Shown here one piece after another: positions 54,483-62,776 of a stretch of 64,000 nucleotides of DNA (within the stretch, counting starts at the first letter, position 1; each line of letters begins with the position of its first letter). This DNA is from Microbulbifer elongatus. GTDB taxonomy: Bacteria > Pseudomonadota > Gammaproteobacteria > Pseudomonadales > Cellvibrionaceae. Under the pieces are notes generated by a model. It was given only the letters and a program-made list of their open reading frames with translations, was not told the origin of the DNA and did no database searches. The stretch spans positions 1,721,501 to 1,785,500 of the forward strand of contig NZ_CP088953.1 in assembly GCF_021165935.1 (NCBI RefSeq), read 5' to 3'. The position numbers were made by a program, and so were the translations under genes.

Positions 54483-55763
54483 TCAGTCTTTCAGCGCAAC
54501 CAGCTGCGCCTTATCCAGCTCCTCCGCAGAGGAAGTAATGATCTGGTCCCCTTCCTCCAGGCCGGAAACAATCTCGACCTGATTCAGCCCTAAAGCGCCA
54601 ATGGTGATGGGTACTTTTACTGCCTGCTGCTGATCGTTCAGTTTCCACGCGAAGCGGCCACCGGTTTGATCAAGAAAAGCACCGCGTTTTACCAGCATGA
54701 CGTCCGGGCGGTTTTCCAGCAGAACCCGGGCGGTCAGGCGCAGGTTCTGGCGAAGGTTTTCCGGTTGGCCGTTGGTGAAGCGCACGCGGGCGGTGACCTG
54801 GTTGTTGATAACTTCCGGGGCGATCGCTGTGATTTCGCCGGGCAGCTTTTTACCACCCATATTGATTTCTACATCCATGGCGAGGCCCAGATCGTCGGCG
54901 TAGTTTTCCGGGACCGCGGCTTCCAGCTCGAAGCTGGTGAGGTCCACCACGGTGAGCAATGGCGCATTGGCGGCGACAGCGGAGCGCTGAGTGGCCGCCA
55001 GGCTGCCGATGGTGCCGTCGACAGGAGATACGATCTGCAATTCGTTGACCTTGCGCTGCAGTTCCTCTACCTGAAGTTGCTGCTGATCTACCTGCAGTTG
55101 CAGGGTCTGGGTCTCGAAGGCAAGGGCTTCGTTTTCCAGCTGGGAATTCTGCACCGCCTGCTTGTACTCCAACTCCGCCCGGGCCAGATCGTCGCTGGCC
55201 TTCTCGAAGTCCAGCTGCGAGATGATCTGTTTCTCCATGGAAATTTCCGCACGCTTCAGCTCCCGCTGTGCTGCGGTCAGGTCCACCTTGGCGAGATCCG
55301 CCTTCTGAGTGTTCTCCAGGCGCTGACGCTTCGCCTGGATCTTCTGCCGTGCCAGTTCCACACTCAGCTTGTTATACAGGGCGCTTTCCTGGGCCAGCTG
55401 GTTCTGCAACTGCGGACTGTCGACTTCTGCCAGCAGCTGCCCCTTTTCAACCGCATCACCGGCCTTCACCGCAAATTTCACAATCCCCTGCGCCGGGCTG
55501 AACAGGGTAGGGCTATTGGCCGCAACCACCTTCCCCTGAACCACCAGATCCCGCACCAGATCCCCGCGCTCCACCGCCGCGATATTGATCCGCGACAGCG
55601 ACACACTCGCGTCCACCGCATTCGTGCTCTGCCAGCTCATCAACCCCCAAACCACAAAAGCGGCCGCGCCAATACCGAGTCCGGCGCGCTTCAACAGTCG
55701 CGGGTTCTTCCACGGGCTCTGTGGAGTGAGTTGGACGTCCTGCCCGGAGGTATCTCTGATCAT
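54483..55763 (-). CDS. Periplasmic adaptor (HlyD/MacA-like) of the ABC exporter
   Basis: 426 residues. One N-terminal membrane helix ('RAGLGIGAAAFVVWGLMSW'), first barrel-sandwich half ('VKAGDAVEKGQLLAEVDSPQL'), a long coiled-coil hairpin rich in Gln/Glu/Lys (about 110-230), second half 'SPVDGTIGSLAATQ', and beta-barrel domains. It should bridge the FtsX permeases to an outer-membrane channel of the TolC type, not encoded here. The ATG at 55763 is chosen over an upstream one at 55832 because the sigma-54 promoter and a GGGAA site fit it. First gene of the leftward unit. Confidence 0.9.
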   Translation of the reverse strand: MIRDTSGQDVQLTPQSPWKNPRLLKRAGLGIGAAAFVVWGLMSWQSTNAVDASVSLSRINIAAVERGDLVRDLVVQGKVVAANSPTLFSPAQGIVKFAVKAGDAVEKGQLLAEVDSPQLQNQLAQESALYNKLSVELARQKIQAKRQRLENTQKADLAKVDLTAAQRELKRAEISMEKQIISQLDFEKASDDLARAELEYKQAVQNSQLENEALAFETQTLQLQVDQQQLQVEELQRKVNELQIVSPVDGTIGSLAATQRSAVAANAPLLTVVDLTSFELEAAVPENYADDLGLAMDVEINMGGKKLPGEITAIAPEVINNQVTARVRFTNGQPENLRQNLRLTARVLLENRPDVMLVKRGAFLDQTGGRFAWKLNDQQQAVKVPITIGALGLNQVEIVSGLEEGDQIITSSAEELDKAQLVALKD

Positions 55764-55861
55764 GTTGTTCCCAAGTGCTTCGAAACTGTGCTTCTGCCAC
55801 TTTGATGCGCGCGTTCTCGCGTCCGGATGCAAAGCGGAATTTGTGGATGCAGCGGCCTTAT

Positions 55862-55877
55862 CGCAATTGCCGTGCCA
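55862..55877 (-). promoter_or_regulatory. Sigma-54 promoter of the adaptor / ABC / two-component unit
   Basis: On the minus strand the sequence reads TGGCACG-GCAA-TTGCG, matching the -24/-12 consensus TGGCACG-N4-TTGCW at all but the last base, with the essential GG and GC in place. Transcription would start near 55851, about 88 bases before the adaptor ATG. Confidence 0.8.
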
Positions 55878-55952
55878 AGGCGTTTTTTAAATGTAAGTGG
55901 TTGATATATATAGAAAATAAAGTTTCAGAAAATTTTTGGATGGCGGGTGAGG

Positions 55953-55998
55953 TGTCCGCAAAAAGTGTCCGGACAGGCTGTGTCCGTGGGGGCGGACA
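55953..55998 (-). promoter_or_regulatory. Candidate enhancer sites for the sigma-54 regulator
   Basis: Cluster of TGTCCG half-sites: TGTCCG at 55953, the palindrome TGTCCGGACA at 55966-55975, and TGTCCG-N6-CGGACA at 55981-55998. They lie about 100-147 bases upstream of the predicted start, the usual distance for NtrC-type enhancers. Confidence 0.65.
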
Positions 55999-56045
55999 GG
56001 AGTGGGAAAGTGCGACACGAGACCCGAGGAAGATGTGACTGAGCC

Positions 56046-56173
56046 TGATGCTAAGGCGGTGATGCCGGGTACAGCTATGCAAGACCTTCCGCGAGAGGGA
56101 CCTCGCGGAAGAGCCCCCATGGATGGGTTAAGGGGGGGCGCCTAGCTCGTGTCTCACCAAGCTGTACCCGGCA
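56046..56173 (-). repeat. Nested-hairpin repeat, copy 3 (inverted, diverged)
   Basis: Inverted relative to copies 1 and 2. Outer 14-bp perfect stem (56063-56076 with 56160-56173), inner 10-bp stem (56086-56095 with 56102-56111) with loop AGGGAC (complement of GTCCCT), the complement of AACCCATCCATGGGGGCT, and a flank TGATGCTAAGG (56046-56056), one mismatch from the flank of the other copies. The GAGACACG end carries extra bases. Lies between the sigma-54 control region and the SulP gene. Confidence 0.8.
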
Positions 56174-56222
56174 GCGCCGCCGCCCCGGAGCTAGATCAAT
56201 ACCTCCAAACCACTGAGTGTTC

Positions 56223-56251
56223 TTTAGCCAGAACCCGCGAAGTGGTAGAAT
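56223..56251 (+). promoter_or_regulatory. Extended -10 promoter of the SulP gene
   Basis: TGGTAGAAT (-10 TAGAAT at 56246-56251) is an extended -10; the -35 region at 56223 (TTTAGC) is weak. The following bases resemble those after the purC -10. Confidence 0.45.
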
Positions 56252-56305
56252 CCGCGCCCCGATTCAGGGCCTCGAAAAAGACTTCCCAGACAGGCTTTCC
56301 AAGAT

Positions 56306-57814
56306 ATGCAGTTCTCCAACACCCTGTTGTCGTCCACCAGAAACGACTGGTTCGGCAACATCCGCCGCGACGTACTCGCCGGCCTCGTCGTCGCCCTGGC
56401 CCTCATCCCCGAGGCCATTGCCTTCTCCATCATCGCCGGCGTCGACCCCCGGGTAGGCCTTTACGCCTCCTTCTGTATCGCCGTCGTCATCGCCTTCGTC
56501 GGCGGCCGCCCGGGCATGATCTCCGCCGCCACCGGCGCCATGGCGCTGCTCATGGTCACGCTGGTCAAAGAGCACGGCCTCCAGTACCTGCTCGCGGCCA
56601 CCTTGTTAACCGGGGTATTGCAGATCATCGCCGGCTACCTGAAGCTCGGCAGCCTGATGAGCTTTGTCTCGAGGGCCGTGGTCACGGGGTTTGTGAATGC
56701 GCTGGCGATCCTGATCTTTATGGCTCAGCTGCCCGAACTCACCGACGTCACCTGGCATGTTTATGCCATGACTGCCGCCGGACTCGGCATCATCTACCTG
56801 TTCCCCTATGTGCCGGTGATCGGCAAGGTCCTGCCATCGCCGCTGGTGTGTATTCTGGTGTTGACTGCGGTGGCGGTCACCCTGGGCATGGATATCCGCA
56901 CCGTGGGCGATATGGGTGATCTGCCGGACACTTTGCCGGTGTTCCTGTGGCCGGACGTTCCACTGAATTTCGAGACCCTGAAAATCATCTTCCCGTACTC
57001 CGCCGGCCTCGCCGTGGTGGGCCTGCTGGAATCCCTGATGACGGCGACCATTGTGGATGATCTGACGGATACCAACAGCGACAAAAACCGCGAGTGTAAG
57101 GGCCAGGGTATCGCCAATATCGGTGCCGGTATGCTTGGCGGTATGGCGGGCTGTGCGATGATTGGCCAGTCTGTGATCAACGTGAAGTCCGGGGGCCGCG
57201 GCCGCCTGTCTACCCTGGTAGCCGGTGTCGGCCTGTTGACGTTGGTGGTATTCCTGAGCGATTGGGTGGCGGTGATCCCGATGGCGGCGCTGGTGGCGGT
57301 GATGATCATGGTGTCTATCGGTACCTTTGACTGGAGTTCGATCCGCAATCTGAACAAGTTGCCGTTGTCGACCAATCTGGTGATGCTGTCGACGGTGATT
57401 GTGGTAGTGTTTACCCATAATCTGGCGTTTGGCGTGTTTGTGGGGGTGCTGCTGGCGTCTCTGTTCTTCGCCAATAAGGTGAGCCACTTTATGTATGTGA
57501 GCTCGGAGCTGGATGAGGAGACAAGTTGCCGCACCTATACTGTGGTGGGGCAGGTGTTCTTCAATTCGGCGGACAAGTTTGTGGCGGCGTTTGATTTTAA
57601 AGAGGCGCTGGACAAGGTGGTGATTGATCTGAGCCGGGCGCACTTCTGGGATGTGTCCGCGGTGTACTCCCTCGACAAGGCGGTAGTGAAGTTCCGCCGC
57701 GAGGGTGCCGAGGTCGAGCTGATTGGCCTGAACGAAGCCAGCTCCACCATCGTTGACCGCTTTGGTGTTCACGACAAGCCGGAAGAGATTGAGAAGGTAT
57801 TGGGGGGACACTAA
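56306..57814 (+). CDS. SulP family inorganic anion transporter with STAS domain
   Basis: 502 residues. About 11-12 helices in the SLC26/SulP fold, with '[35 protein letters not shown]' region at the N-terminus and '[37 protein letters not shown]' region (given here as landmarks only), then a C-terminal STAS domain from about residue 395. Members carry sulfate, bicarbonate or dicarboxylates; the short STAS and sequence style resemble the bicarbonate-type group in marine bacteria, but this is not certain. Followed by a Usp protein after repeat copy 4. Confidence 0.92.
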   Translation: MQFSNTLLSSTRNDWFGNIRRDVLAGLVVALALIPEAIAFSIIAGVDPRVGLYASFCIAVVIAFVGGRPGMISAATGAMALLMVTLVKEHGLQYLLAATLLTGVLQIIAGYLKLGSLMSFVSRAVVTGFVNALAILIFMAQLPELTDVTWHVYAMTAAGLGIIYLFPYVPVIGKVLPSPLVCILVLTAVAVTLGMDIRTVGDMGDLPDTLPVFLWPDVPLNFETLKIIFPYSAGLAVVGLLESLMTATIVDDLTDTNSDKNRECKGQGIANIGAGMLGGMAGCAMIGQSVINVKSGGRGRLSTLVAGVGLLTLVVFLSDWVAVIPMAALVAVMIMVSIGTFDWSSIRNLNKLPLSTNLVMLSTVIVVVFTHNLAFGVFVGVLLASLFFANKVSHFMYVSSELDEETSCRTYTVVGQVFFNSADKFVAAFDFKEALDKVVIDLSRAHFWDVSAVYSLDKAVVKFRREGAEVELIGLNEASSTIVDRFGVHDKPEEIEKVLGGH

Positions 57815-57857
57815 GCCCAGAGCTTCGCACCGGGAGCTCTGTTTGGGCCCCGGTGGC

Positions 57858-57968
57858 GCCGAAACCCTGGGTGGAAGTTTTTGAAATCGCACAAGTACAT
57901 CCCTGTATGCTCCGTCGGCGACGTCCCTGTCGCCGACGGTTTCAAAAACTTCCACCCAGCATTTCGGC
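57858..57968 (+). repeat. Nested-hairpin repeat, copy 4 (distant relative)
   Basis: Outer stem of 20 perfect bp (57867-57886 with 57940-57959) extended by GCCGAAA / TTTCGGC (57858-57864 with 57962-57968); inner 11-bp stem (57912-57922 with 57929-57939) again with loop GTCCCT; TACATCCCTGTA takes the place of CCCATCCATGGG. The GAGACACG core and the CCTTCGCATCA flank are absent. Between SulP and Usp genes. Confidence 0.75.
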
Positions 57969-58049
57969 TTCTCCCCTATCTCTATACTTCGTAAGTAGCC
58001 TGTATTACTTGGTTTATTCAGTTGGATAGCGATAGAGAGAAAATAATAA

Positions 58050-58907
58050 ATGGCCGAACAGAAAGACCCCCTCGTACTCACCTGCATCGATGGCTCCCGC
58101 TACAGTGGCGCCGTCTGCGACTACGCCGCCTGGATCGCCAGCCGCGCCTCCGCCCCCGTCAAACTTCTCCACAATATCGAACGCGTGACCACGCCCGCGG
58201 TGGCGGACCTGTCCGGCAGTATCGGCCTGGGTAGTCAGGAAGAGCTTCTCGAAGAGCTGACCAGCCTGGAGCAGAAGCGCTCCAAGTTACTGTTGGAGCA
58301 GGGCCGGCAGATGCTTGAGAGTGCGCGGGAGCGGGCGGTGACGGCGGGGGCCGAGCGGGTGGTTACCTGTCAGCGGCATGGGTCGCTGATCGAGTCTCTG
58401 GTGGAGCTGGAAGATCATATCCGCGTGCTGGTGCTCGGTATTCGCGGTGAGGAGCACGGGGAGTCGAACAAGGGCCTGGGGGCGCAGCTGGAGTCGATTG
58501 TGCGCTCGCTGCACAAGCCGATCCTGGTGGTGAATCGGGAGTTCAAAGTACCCCATTCGATCATGCTCGCCTACGACGGCAGTGAGTCAGCCCGCAAAGC
58601 GCTGGATATGGTGGCGACAAGCCCGGTGTTCAAAGGTGTCGACTGCCATCTGGTATATGTGGGTGACGACGGAGAGTCAGTTTTGAGTGAGGGCGCGGAA
58701 GCGCTGAGTAATGGTGGGATCTACGTGACCAGTGCCAACCTCGAAGGCCGTACTGTGGCCTCTCTGGTGACCTACCAGCAGGAGCACAATATCGACCTGA
58801 CGGTGATGGGGGCGTTCAGCCACAGCAAGCTGCGCGACCTTCTACTGGGCAGTGTTACCGCGAAGATGTTGCTGGAAACCAATCAGCCGTTGCTCTTGCT
58901 GCGTTGA
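58050..58907 (+). CDS. Tandem universal stress protein (UspA family)
   Basis: 285 residues made of two Usp domains. The first (about 1-145) has 'VLTCIDGSRYSGAVCDYAAWI'; the second (about 155-285) has 'SIMLAYDGSESARKALDMV' and the nucleotide-binding end 'GAFSHSKLRDLLLGSVTAKMLLETNQPLLLLR' region with G-x2-G-like spacing. Cytoplasmic. Such proteins are often encoded next to SulP transporters and may modulate them in response to energy state. Only a hairpin repeat separates the two genes, and a strong terminator follows. Confidence 0.92.
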   Translation: MAEQKDPLVLTCIDGSRYSGAVCDYAAWIASRASAPVKLLHNIERVTTPAVADLSGSIGLGSQEELLEELTSLEQKRSKLLLEQGRQMLESARERAVTAGAERVVTCQRHGSLIESLVELEDHIRVLVLGIRGEEHGESNKGLGAQLESIVRSLHKPILVVNREFKVPHSIMLAYDGSESARKALDMVATSPVFKGVDCHLVYVGDDGESVLSEGAEALSNGGIYVTSANLEGRTVASLVTYQQEHNIDLTVMGAFSHSKLRDLLLGSVTAKMLLETNQPLLLLR

Positions 58908-58930
58908 GTTTCTGTATCGTCTAAACGAGA

Positions 58931-58966
58931 AAGCCTGTGGCAGGGAACTGCCACAGGCTTTTTTGT
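58931..58966 (+). terminator. Rho-independent terminator of the Usp gene
   Basis: Perfect 13-bp stem (58931-58943 with 58948-58960, loop GGAA) followed by a T-run, 24 bases after the stop. Confidence 0.93.
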
Positions 58967-59012
58967 TTTGCGTTCTGAGTTCAACTAATTTGGTTTCAGA
59001 TAATAACTGCGA

Positions 59013-59426
59013 CTAGCCGGCAAGCTTGTTGGCTTGCGCGGTGGAATTTGCCGCTTGCGCGACGGTCATGCCAGCCTTTTTGTGCGGCGTTGGTTTGCCC
59101 TCGGCATCCAGTGCCACAAACACAATCCGCTCAACCCGGACAATCAACTCCCGCGTCAACTTGTTGCGCATTTCGCAATGCACCGTCAGCGAGGTACGGC
59201 CGATGTCGGTTACCTCAAAGCCAAACTCCACGATATCCCCGCAGACCGCCGAGCTGACGAAATCGATCTCCGACATCAGCTTGGTCACAATGTTTGCGGT
59301 GCCCATCTGACACCCCGCGAAAATGGCTGCCTCCTCATCTATCCACGCCAGTGCCTGGCCGCCGAACAGACGTTGTGCTGGGTTCAGGTCGCCGGGTTTT
59401 ACGAAATGACGTGAGTAGTACTTCAT
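59013..59426 (-). CDS. Acyl-CoA thioesterase, hotdog fold (YciA-like)
   Basis: 137 residues, single hotdog domain with 'NPAQRLFGGQALAWIDEEAAIFA' and 'SEIDFVSSAVCGDIVEFGFEV', the Asp and glycine-rich helix start expected of YciA/BFIT-type thioesterases. It hydrolyses acyl-CoA to free acid and CoA in the cytoplasm; chain specificity is unknown. Transcribed leftward alone, divergent from fabV. Confidence 0.9.
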   Translation of the reverse strand: MKYYSRHFVKPGDLNPAQRLFGGQALAWIDEEAAIFAGCQMGTANIVTKLMSEIDFVSSAVCGDIVEFGFEVTDIGRTSLTVHCEMRNKLTRELIVRVERIVFVALDAEGKPTPHKKAGMTVAQAANSTAQANKLAG

Positions 59427-59845
59427 GAGTGTTTACCTCGCTGGTTACCCCTTGATTGGGAATAAAAAACACCGCTTTCCATGGCGGTCCCAAAACATGA
59501 AGTGCATTAAGTGTGCCAAGGGTCACTCAGAGAATCGCAGTCGAACAGGTCGACTGAAGGTGAGGTGGGGTGGGAAACCATGGGGCTAGTAGTAGTCATA
59601 AGTGTGTAGTAGTCATAAGTGTGCAAAAAGTAATCGGGGTGCACCGTTAAGGAGCAGGGTGGAAGTGTGAATCTTGGCTAAACTGGCCGCCACCCCCGAA
59701 GTTCTGGCCACCGGTCTCACCAACGGTGACCTGCCGCTATGGGCGTTGCCCGCAAACGCCATTAGAATGTCCCGCTTTATGGCCGGTCAGTCTGTTGACC
59801 GGGACTGACGACAAGACCGAAGAATCACCCAACGGAGAGCCCGGC
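59427..59845 (+). other. Intergenic region with a 17-bp tandem repeat, upstream of fabV
   Basis: 419 bases between divergent genes. TAGTAGTCATAAGTGTG occurs twice head to tail without a gap (59590-59606, 59607-59623). TAGAAT at 59763-59768 may be the fabV -10. No gene is supported: the in-frame extension of fabV back to 59726 has no ribosome site. Confidence 0.55.
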
Positions 59846-61024
59846 ATGATCATCAAGCCGAAAGTACGCGGATTTATCTGCACCAACGCCCACCCGCAGG
59901 GCTGTGCCGCCAACGTGCGCGAACAGATCGAATACATCAAATCACAGCCTGCGATCGAAGACGGCCCGAAAAACGTCCTCGTCGTCGGCGCCTCCACCGG
60001 CTATGGCCTCGCGTCTCGCATCACCGCCGCCTTCGGCAGTGGCGCCAACACCCTTGGCGTCTTCTTCGAAAAGCCGCCTACGGAAAAACGCACTGCCTCT
60101 GCCGGCTACTATAACTCCGCCGCGTTTGAGGAAGAGGCACACAAGGCCGGTCTGTATGCGAAAAGCATCAATGGCGATGCCTTCTCCAACGAAGTCAAAG
60201 CCCAGGCCATCGACCTGATCAAACAGGATCTTGGCAAGATCGACCTGGTCATCTACAGCCTCGCCTCTCCCCGTCGTACCGATCCGGAAACCGGCGAGCT
60301 GTACAACTCCGTGCTGAAGCCGATTGGCGAATCCTACACCGCCAAAAACCTCAACACCGATAAACTGGAAATCTCCGACATCAGTGTTGACCCGGCCAGC
60401 GAAGAAGAAATCGCCGCCACCGTCAAGGTCATGGGTGGTGAAGACTGGGAATTGTGGTTGAAAGCCCTGGGCGATGCCGGCGTGCTGGCCGACGACTGCA
60501 AAACGGTCGCCTACACCTACATCGGTGAAAAACTCACCTGGCCGATTTACGGCCACGCCACCATCGGAAAAGCAAAAGAAGATCTGGACCGCGCCGCCAA
60601 AGCCATCAGTGACAGCGGCAATGCCAGTGCCAACGTCGCGGTGCTGAAAGCCCTGGTAACCCAGTCCAGCTCCGCCATTCCGGTGATGCCACTGTATATT
60701 TCCCTCGTCTACAAAGTGATGAAGGAAGAGGGCACCCATGAGGGCTGTATCGAACAGCTGTACCGTCTGTACACAGAGGGGCTGTACACGGATACCCCAC
60801 GCCTTGACGATACCAATCGTTTCCGTATGGACGAAAAAGAACTTCGCCCGGAAACCCAGGCCAAGATCGAAAAGCTCTGGCCGGAAGTGACCGAGGAAAA
60901 TCTGTTCGAGCTCACCGACTACAAGGGGTATGCCGACGACTTCCTCAAACTGTTTGGTTTTGGTGTCGAAGGCGTCGACTACGAAGCCGACACCAGCCCA
61001 CTGGTGGAAGCGGACTTCAAGTAA
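59846..61024 (+). CDS. fabV: Enoyl-ACP reductase FabV (trans-2-enoyl-CoA reductase family)
   Basis: 392 residues, the normal FabV length. It reduces trans-2-enoyl-ACP with NADH in the last step of fatty acid elongation; FabV enzymes are largely insensitive to triclosan. The cofactor motif 'VVGASTGYG' (about 46-54) and the catalytic Tyr-x8-Lys (Tyr235, Lys244) are present. The residue after Lys244 is Glu, whereas the well-studied Burkholderia enzyme is remembered to have a second Lys there. ATG 59846 follows CGGAGAG. A terminator follows the gene. Confidence 0.95.
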   Translation: MIIKPKVRGFICTNAHPQGCAANVREQIEYIKSQPAIEDGPKNVLVVGASTGYGLASRITAAFGSGANTLGVFFEKPPTEKRTASAGYYNSAAFEEEAHKAGLYAKSINGDAFSNEVKAQAIDLIKQDLGKIDLVIYSLASPRRTDPETGELYNSVLKPIGESYTAKNLNTDKLEISDISVDPASEEEIAATVKVMGGEDWELWLKALGDAGVLADDCKTVAYTYIGEKLTWPIYGHATIGKAKEDLDRAAKAISDSGNASANVAVLKALVTQSSSAIPVMPLYISLVYKVMKEEGTHEGCIEQLYRLYTEGLYTDTPRLDDTNRFRMDEKELRPETQAKIEKLWPEVTEENLFELTDYKGYADDFLKLFGFGVEGVDYEADTSPLVEADFK

Positions 61025-61041
61025 GTCGCTGCTACCGCAGT

Positions 61042-61077
61042 AAAACGCCGGGCCATTGCCCGGCGTTTTTGTTTTTT
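61042..61077 (+). terminator. Rho-independent terminator of fabV
   Basis: Stem ACGCCGGGC / GCCCGGCGT (61045-61053 with 61058-61066), flanked by A's and followed by a T-rich run. Confidence 0.92.
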
Positions 61078-61133
61078 GCGCCGGCGCTTGCCGAATCGGC
61101 ATAATGCGGCCACAGCGTGTTCAGGAGAAGGAT

Positions 61134-62177
61134 ATGGAAACCCGCAATCTCGGTAAAACCGATATTCAGGTCAGTAAAATCTGTCTTGGTACCATGACAT
61201 TTGGCGAGCAGAACAACGAAGCCGAAGCATTTGCGCAGCTGGATTATGCCACCGCGCACGGGGTGAATTTTATCGACTGTGCGGAAATGTATCCGGTACC
61301 GCCCCGGCCTGAAACCTATGGCCGTACCGAGGAAATCGTCGGCAACTGGTTACAGCAGTCCGGCAAGCGCGGTGACCTTGTTGTGGCGACAAAAGTGACC
61401 GGGCGCAGTGCGGCGAATTCCGGTGTCGGTCATATTCGCGGCGGCCCGCGCCGGGATCGCGCGCAGATCCTCAAAGCCTGCGACGAATCCCTGACGCGAC
61501 TGAAGACGGACTATATCGATCTGTACCAGGTGCACTGGCCGGAGCGGCAGGCCAATTTCTTCGGCAAGCTCGGCTATCAGCATGGCGACGACGATGGCGT
61601 GGCGATCAGCGAAACACTCGCCGCCCTTGAAGAGCTGGTTAAGGCGGGCAAGGTGCGGCATATCGGTTTGTCGAACGAGACCCCCTGGGGCATGCACCGC
61701 TATCTGCGCCTGGCCGCCCATGGCAACCGCCCGCGGGTCGCTTCTATCCAGAACCCCTACAGTCTGCTGAACCGCACCTTTGAGGTGGGGCTCGCGGAAA
61801 TGGCGATACGCGAAAATTGCGGGCTGCTGGCCTATTCGCCGTTGGCTTTTGGCACCTTGAGCGGGAAATACCTCAATGGTGCCCGACCACAAGGGGCCCG
61901 CCTGACCCTGTTCGAACGGTTCCAGCGCTATACCGGTGCGCGGGCGCTCGCGGCCACCGAATCCTACGTGGCGCTGGCCCGGAAATTTGGCCTGAATCCT
62001 GCGCAAATGGCGTTGGCGTTTGTTACCCAGCAGCCGTTTGTGACCAGCAATATCATTGGGGCGACGACCCTGGAGCAGCTGCGGTCCAACATCGCCAGCG
62101 CCGAGCTGACCCTGAGTGATGAGATCTTGCACGCCATTGGCGAGATTCACGACCGCAATCCAAATCCGGCCCCTTGA
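61134..62177 (+). CDS. Aldo-keto reductase, Tas type
   Basis: 347-residue TIM-barrel NADP(H)-dependent oxidoreductase. It has the AKR tetrad: Asp in 'NFIDCAEMYP', Tyr in the same motif, Lys in 'VVATKVTGR' and His in 'YQVHWPER'; the 'ETYGRTEEIVGNWL' segment and cofactor part 'SNIIGATTLEQLRSNI' fit the Tas/YghZ-like group. Physiological substrate unknown. AGGAG lies about 6 bases upstream of the ATG. Stands between the fabV terminator and the DUF2789 gene. Confidence 0.93.
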   Translation: METRNLGKTDIQVSKICLGTMTFGEQNNEAEAFAQLDYATAHGVNFIDCAEMYPVPPRPETYGRTEEIVGNWLQQSGKRGDLVVATKVTGRSAANSGVGHIRGGPRRDRAQILKACDESLTRLKTDYIDLYQVHWPERQANFFGKLGYQHGDDDGVAISETLAALEELVKAGKVRHIGLSNETPWGMHRYLRLAAHGNRPRVASIQNPYSLLNRTFEVGLAEMAIRENCGLLAYSPLAFGTLSGKYLNGARPQGARLTLFERFQRYTGARALAATESYVALARKFGLNPAQMALAFVTQQPFVTSNIIGATTLEQLRSNIASAELTLSDEILHAIGEIHDRNPNPAP

Positions 62178-62366
62178 AATCGCCTGCGTTCGCCTGCACC
62201 CCGTATGGAGAGGGCAGCCTGTCGGAAGCGCGGTAGCTGACGGCAGCAGGCCCGCGTGGCGCCGGATTATCTATACTGGACAGTATGTGTCGGATTATCC
62301 GGCCCGAGGCCAGCGGCCGTGCTGCAGGCAGTTCAATACTGGCAATTCACACCAAGGGGAAAGGCT

Positions 62367-62597
62367 ATGGAAACCGGACATCACACGCTGAATGATCTGT
62401 TCGCCCAGTTGGGACTGGGGTCTGATAACGAGGCCATCGAAGATTTCCTGACCCGTCACCACCTGTCCGGGGAGGAAAAGCTGGCGGGCGCCGCATTCTG
62501 GACCGACAGTCAGCGCAAGTTCTTGCGCGAAGCGATTCTCGCAGATTCGGACTGGTGTGAGATTGTCGACGAGCTGGACGTTTTGCTGCGCCACTGA
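62367..62597 (+). CDS. DUF2789 family small protein
   Basis: 76 residues, acidic, likely helical, matching DUF2789 ('HTLNDLFAQLGLGSDNEAIEDFL', shortened here; ends 'DSDWCEIVDELDVLLRH'). No function is known for the family. The ATG follows AAGGGGAAAGGCT. It lies 189 bases after the aldo-keto reductase and may have its own promoter. Confidence 0.82.
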   Translation: METGHHTLNDLFAQLGLGSDNEAIEDFLTRHHLSGEEKLAGAAFWTDSQRKFLREAILADSDWCEIVDELDVLLRH

Positions 62598-62703
62598 ATC
62601 GCCGGCGGCAAGCGGGGGCCGCCAGACAGAACCGGCGGGGCGAATCTGTGATCCTCTGGGCAGAGCCTGGTTTCGGCTATATCCGGCAACGGGACTGCGC
62701 GGC

Positions 62704-62709
62704 TATAAT
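62704..62709 (+). promoter_or_regulatory. -10 element (TATAAT) upstream of the acyltransferase gene
   Basis: A perfect TATAAT lies 68 bases before the acyltransferase ATG. The -35 region is weak. The same bases would be part of a longer reading of the gene, which argues for the later start at 62777. Confidence 0.45.
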
Positions 62710-62776
62710 GCGCCGCTTTGTTTCGGCTGCCATTGCGGCCGGGCTCCCTGTTTCCGATCGCAGTTATCCGCTTTTT

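Noticed and set aside
50861..57968. Hairpin repeats considered as a CRISPR array
   Set aside because: Copies are kilobases apart, differ in orientation and are not separated by regular spacers; no cas gene is present.
59726..59845. 40-residue N-terminal extension of FabV
   Set aside because: No ribosome site; the ATG at 59846 gives the standard FabV length and start.
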